From positions 2,790,749-2,854,748 of the forward strand of contig OU696586.1 of assembly GCA_916048095.2 (NCBI GenBank): 64,000 bases of DNA, in the 5' to 3' direction. The DNA is from Sacculina carcini. Its lineage: Eukaryota; Arthropoda; Thecostraca; Sacculinidae. Positions 60,982 through 64,000 of the stretch are shown piece after piece (position 1 is the first letter of the stretch; each line of letters starts with the position of its first letter). A program made the position numbers and the translations under genes. The notes beneath the pieces were generated by a model. The model did no database searches, had not been told where the DNA came from, and saw only the letters and a program-made list of their open reading frames with translations.

Positions 60982-61124
60982 TCACTTGGACAACGCAAGC
61001 TGGTGTAGCACTGGTGCATGTTCCGTCTCAAATCCGTCGCCAAATCCAGCCGTGTAGCAGGCAAGCACAAAACACTGCTGCGCCTTATCATACAGCATGT
61101 AAGCCGTGACTTGGCGGTAATAAC
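60982..61124 (-). CDS. Possible terminal exon of an unidentified gene
   Basis: After the acceptor-like TAACCCCAG there are 47 codons ending in TGA: (G)YYRQVTAYMLYDKAQQCF, VLACYTAGFGDGFETE, HAPVLHQLALSK. Codon choice and composition look protein-like and unlike the surrounding repeats, but I do not recognise the family and cannot link it with certainty to upstream exons. A MITE starts 22 bases upstream of the acceptor. A second weak candidate on the same strand lies at 62541-62678 (RWHALENKLSKFDSGLVRFL, VRPYSPFTLDRFKSLFSS) behind CTTGCAG. Both may be noise. Confidence 0.3.
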
Positions 61125-61145
61125 CTGGGGTTACACAATATAACT

Positions 61146-61472
61146 CAGTGGTTCTTAATCTTATTGGAGTTACTGAACCAAAAAATTTCATACATGCATT
61201 CATCGAACCGTTCATGCTCGAAGTATTATAAGAAAACTCACAAATCACGTACGATCAAGACAGTCACACAAGTAGGCGACTACTGAGTGGACCGAGTTGC
61301 TTGCAGCACAGATATCAAGACCAAGCGATGTGGCGGGATTAGCTGCAGCCAATGATGACCAAGCAGAACTTGACGTCATAAATTATGTGTGTGGGTGAGC
61401 TAAGCCGCCAAACCCCTGAGACTGACTCACTGAACCTCTGGGACATGGTCGGACTCAGGTTAAGAACCATCG
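61146..61472. mobile_element. hAT-like MITE
   Basis: Ends CAGTGGTTCTTAATCTT and AGGTTAAGAACCATCG. The flanks ATATAACT and CAATAACA match at 5 of 8. 327 bases, noncoding. Confidence 0.72.
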
Positions 61473-61991
61473 CAATAACACCTGAACGCGCTTGCTATGG
61501 TCACCAGAATTCTCAGTCGATTATATGATGCAGTAATCAGTGATTATCATGTTATATCATGTATTATCAGTGAGTTATACATCGCTGATTTTGTTCGTTC
61601 GCTAGATTCGCTGTGCTTGTTGGGGTGTTTGTAGCGTGAATTGCTTGCTTGTCTTGTAACGGCCTGTGATTGGCTGGATGCAGGTCACGTGACACTGACG
61701 TCAATGCGGGCAGTTGCGTGCATTTTCCACAAGTGTCAGGTCTGATTCGTCTTGGCTTGTAGCACAATTCGGTGTTCACTAGTTGTGCGAGCAAGTCGTG
61801 TCTAGCAATCAGTTCGTTATTCGTTCATTTGTTTGTGATTGTTGGTACTATCGAAGGTATAGTCTCTCGTGTGATTATTCGGCTGTTTCGTGCCTCGACA
61901 AATATTCTCGCCTCTTTTTGCTTTCATTTCACAAATATTACCTCTTTCTTCATCATTTTCTCGTGCTTTCACACCATTCTATTGATTGCCT
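61473..61991. other. No gene recognised
   Basis: Includes a GATTGGCTGG motif at about 61669 followed by moderately CG-rich sequence. No open frame resembles a known protein. Confidence 0.45.
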
Positions 61992-62196
61992 TATCTGGAA
62001 GAGAGGGCCACCTCCCCAAAATGAATGACACAGCACACTGATGAAGGACTGATGTCTGGTACCATCATTTACTGCTGGGTGGACAGGGGCTGTTGGATTA
62101 TAGAATTCGCCCAATGAAATTCTCCTCCGCCGGGATTCGAACCAAGGACCTCCCGCTTGTAAGGCCAGTGTGCTACCACTACACCACGAAGTCCGA
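61992..62196 (-). mobile_element. tRNA-Val-derived SINE, head and proximal body
   Basis: The minus strand begins with the tRNA-like head (GTGGTGTAGTGGTAGCACAC, B box GGTTCGAATCC) followed by the body with CCTGTCCACCCAGCAGTA. The distal part is missing. Confidence 0.85.
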
Positions 62197-62687
62197 AAAG
62201 CAAACTGATAAATTAACAGAAAAACCACCAATCAACCATTGTTTGACTGCCGTTTTTTATTGATTTATGGTGTCGTGTTTTGTGCGGAATTTATCGGATT
62301 GCTCTTTCTGGTTTTAGCCAATTTATTTTCGTAATCGTATCGCGTCCGAGCCCTTGAGTGCGCTGTAACAAATACATGTTGTTGTATGTGTTGAATTACA
62401 CTTATACACAGTGCCGCATGGTTTTGTGCTATTATAAATTGCAGCGTGTGTTTTATTAAGTGTTGCCGAGTATACTAAGTAGCACATATATACACTCACA
62501 CACACACACACACACATGCGTAGCACACATAGAGACGCACGCAGATTTGAGCGATATATTCGTTGAGCTGAATAAGCTCTTGAATCGGTCAAGCGTAAAA
62601 GGGCTGTACGGCCGGACGAGAAACCTCACCAAGCCGCTGTCAAACTTTGATAATTTGTTCTCCAATGCATGCCAGCGCCTGCAAGTC

Positions 62688-62719
<32 letters not shown>

Positions 62720-62922
62720 TGTGTTTGGCCAGTCGTGCGCGAACGGCGGCACAAACTTTAGCTGCCAGTCCCACAAGCCAAACACAAAGTTGAACTACCC
62801 GGTCGCGATAATTACCTCTTCAGATTCAGACCGGCAATGATTGCACATAAACGTTGTGCCAGCATAAATTAGTTTGCACATGACACACATGCGTGCGTGT
62901 GTGTGTATGTATGTGTGTGTAT

Positions 62923-62979
62923 GCAGCGCCCTAGAGACCCTCTAGGTGTAGGGCGCTATATAAATATCTAATGTAATGT
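62923..62979 (+). mobile_element. Hairpin core element, copy 7
   Basis: AGCGCCCTAGAGACCCTCTA, then GGTGTAGGGCGCTATATAAA, preceded by TG repeats. The stem AGCGCCCTA/TAGGGCGCT is perfect. Orientation is opposite to copies 1-6; no spliced gene was placed around it. Confidence 0.8.
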
Positions 62980-63439
62980 ATGTGCTTGTATGCATATACA
63001 CTCTGATTAGAATGTATATTCGCTACATGCTGGCTAATGCCACTAATTACACTCAATTATCACGGTTAATTTAACAAAATACCTTCAGTTTCGAGCATAG
63101 AGCAAAGCAGGAAACGGATAGCGCATTTGTTCTGTGCTATCGGATAGCACAAATATACTTCTCCAGTGACTAACTAACTAAGTCCTACTAAGTAAGTCCT
63201 AAGTCCTAAGTCCAGTGATCTGTAGCCTTTTTCCTCTCATTCTCCATTTCTTAATGAGCCAACTCTTTTATTTTTCACAACAGCGCCGAGAAATTAAATA
63301 TTTTTCATTTTTCACTTGATTAAACGTGAAGAGGACACTAAAGAAAAATGCACGGATTCGGATTGATAAAAACACGCACATGTGTCCTTCTGTCCGACCT
63401 TTAATTCGCCACTGGGCAACCCCTGCATTGCTCATCAGT

Positions 63440-63758
63440 GGGCTAAAGGTCAAAGGCTTCAAGTGGCATCTGCTACAAGGGAAGAAGCCGAAGCTCAGGA
63501 ACACACAGGTGCAGCTCGCTGCCACCGCAGAACCGACCCTCTCCACGCTATGGCGCCACAAGAACGGAAGACGTATTAGAGAGGGCCACCTCCCCAGAAT
63601 GCATGACACAACACATGACTGATATCTGGTACCCATTTACTGCTGGGTGGACAGGGGCTGTAGGATTATAAAATTCGCCCAAAGAAATTCTCCTCCGCTG
63701 GGCTTCGAACCACGGACTTGCCGCTTGTGAGGCGAGTGTACTACACCACGAGGTGCAA
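63440..63758 (-). mobile_element. tRNA-Val-derived SINE, near full length
   Basis: Same body as 31492-31829. The head at the high end has B-box GGTTCGAAGCC and anticodon-stem sequence GCCTCACAAG. It is slightly more diverged in the head than the 31492 copy. Confidence 0.85.
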
Positions 63759-64000
63759 CAATAGGTAATTTTCCACAAGTTACAGACCACTGTTCTAGCG
63801 AAAGGAATAGCTAAGCCTGAGCGTACTAGAGCGGTATTATCCTTGTTTAACCACTAGCAGTTTTCAGTACCTCCATTTTCAACCCGTGCTAAAACCTGTT
63901 ATGATGGTATGGTGACTTATTTCTGCATAAATTAATATACAATCACATAATATTCTGCATGTATTACACATATTACAACTCACCCTGTTATTTTACATTT
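63759..64000. other. No feature seen
   Basis: Short AT-rich end of the window with no recognisable element. Confidence 0.4.

Noticed and set aside
62541-62678. Second orphan exon candidate (RWHALENKLSKFDSGLVRFL)
   Set aside because: Weak donor, CA rather than TG before the acceptor unlike most introns here, no recognised family; mentioned only beside the 60982 candidate.
62741-62816. Exon-like FNFVFGLWDWQLKFVPPF segment
   Set aside because: No usable donor follows before the CA array, and no acceptor leads into this frame.

Overview
The window is animal nuclear DNA. It carries spliced genes with GT-AG (and one GC-AG) introns for a splicing factor, a ribokinase and a muscarinic receptor. Noncoding DNA is saturated with (CA)n/(TG)n arrays, tRNA-derived SINEs, CR1-like LINE tails, a mariner relic and many short hAT-type inverted-repeat elements. 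An invertebrate is most likely, because of an intronless UGT array and compact single-exon genes between spliced ones. I cannot name the phylum.

Layout. 1-9,600: no gene recognised; microsatellites, hAT-like MITEs and a pair of GC-rich long direct repeats. 9,601-26,229 (minus): RBM25, rebuilt here as 16 coding exons with consistent phase throughout (about 900 aa; RRM, charged RE/RS region, PWI). 27,197-27,961 (plus): intronless seven-finger C2H2 protein. 28,488-28,808 (plus): COX20. 29,495-34,153 (minus): complete ribokinase (RBKS), six exons, about 327 aa. 35,245-43,559: three intronless UDP-glycosyltransferases, one plus and two minus, the last two a recent duplication separated by a deleted mariner. 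47,302-48,621 (plus): intronless TMEM237-like four-TM protein. 51,735-58,942 (minus): muscarinic acetylcholine receptor, four coding exons. 58,943-64,000: long TG array, SINEs, MITEs and at most one unidentified terminal exon.

The genes do not form an operon; this is an ordinary chromosomal neighbourhood. The most unusual feature is how repeats relate to splicing. In 19 of the 23 introns that I could place by reading frame, the sense strand has a (TG)n-rich tract just upstream of the 3' splice site. A short dispersed element with a hairpin whose stem shows compensatory base changes occurs eight times. Four copies lie in the same sense orientation 36-48 nt upstream of a 3' splice site in two unrelated genes. 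This looks like mobile DNA supplying or occupying the branch-point/pyrimidine-tract position of introns.
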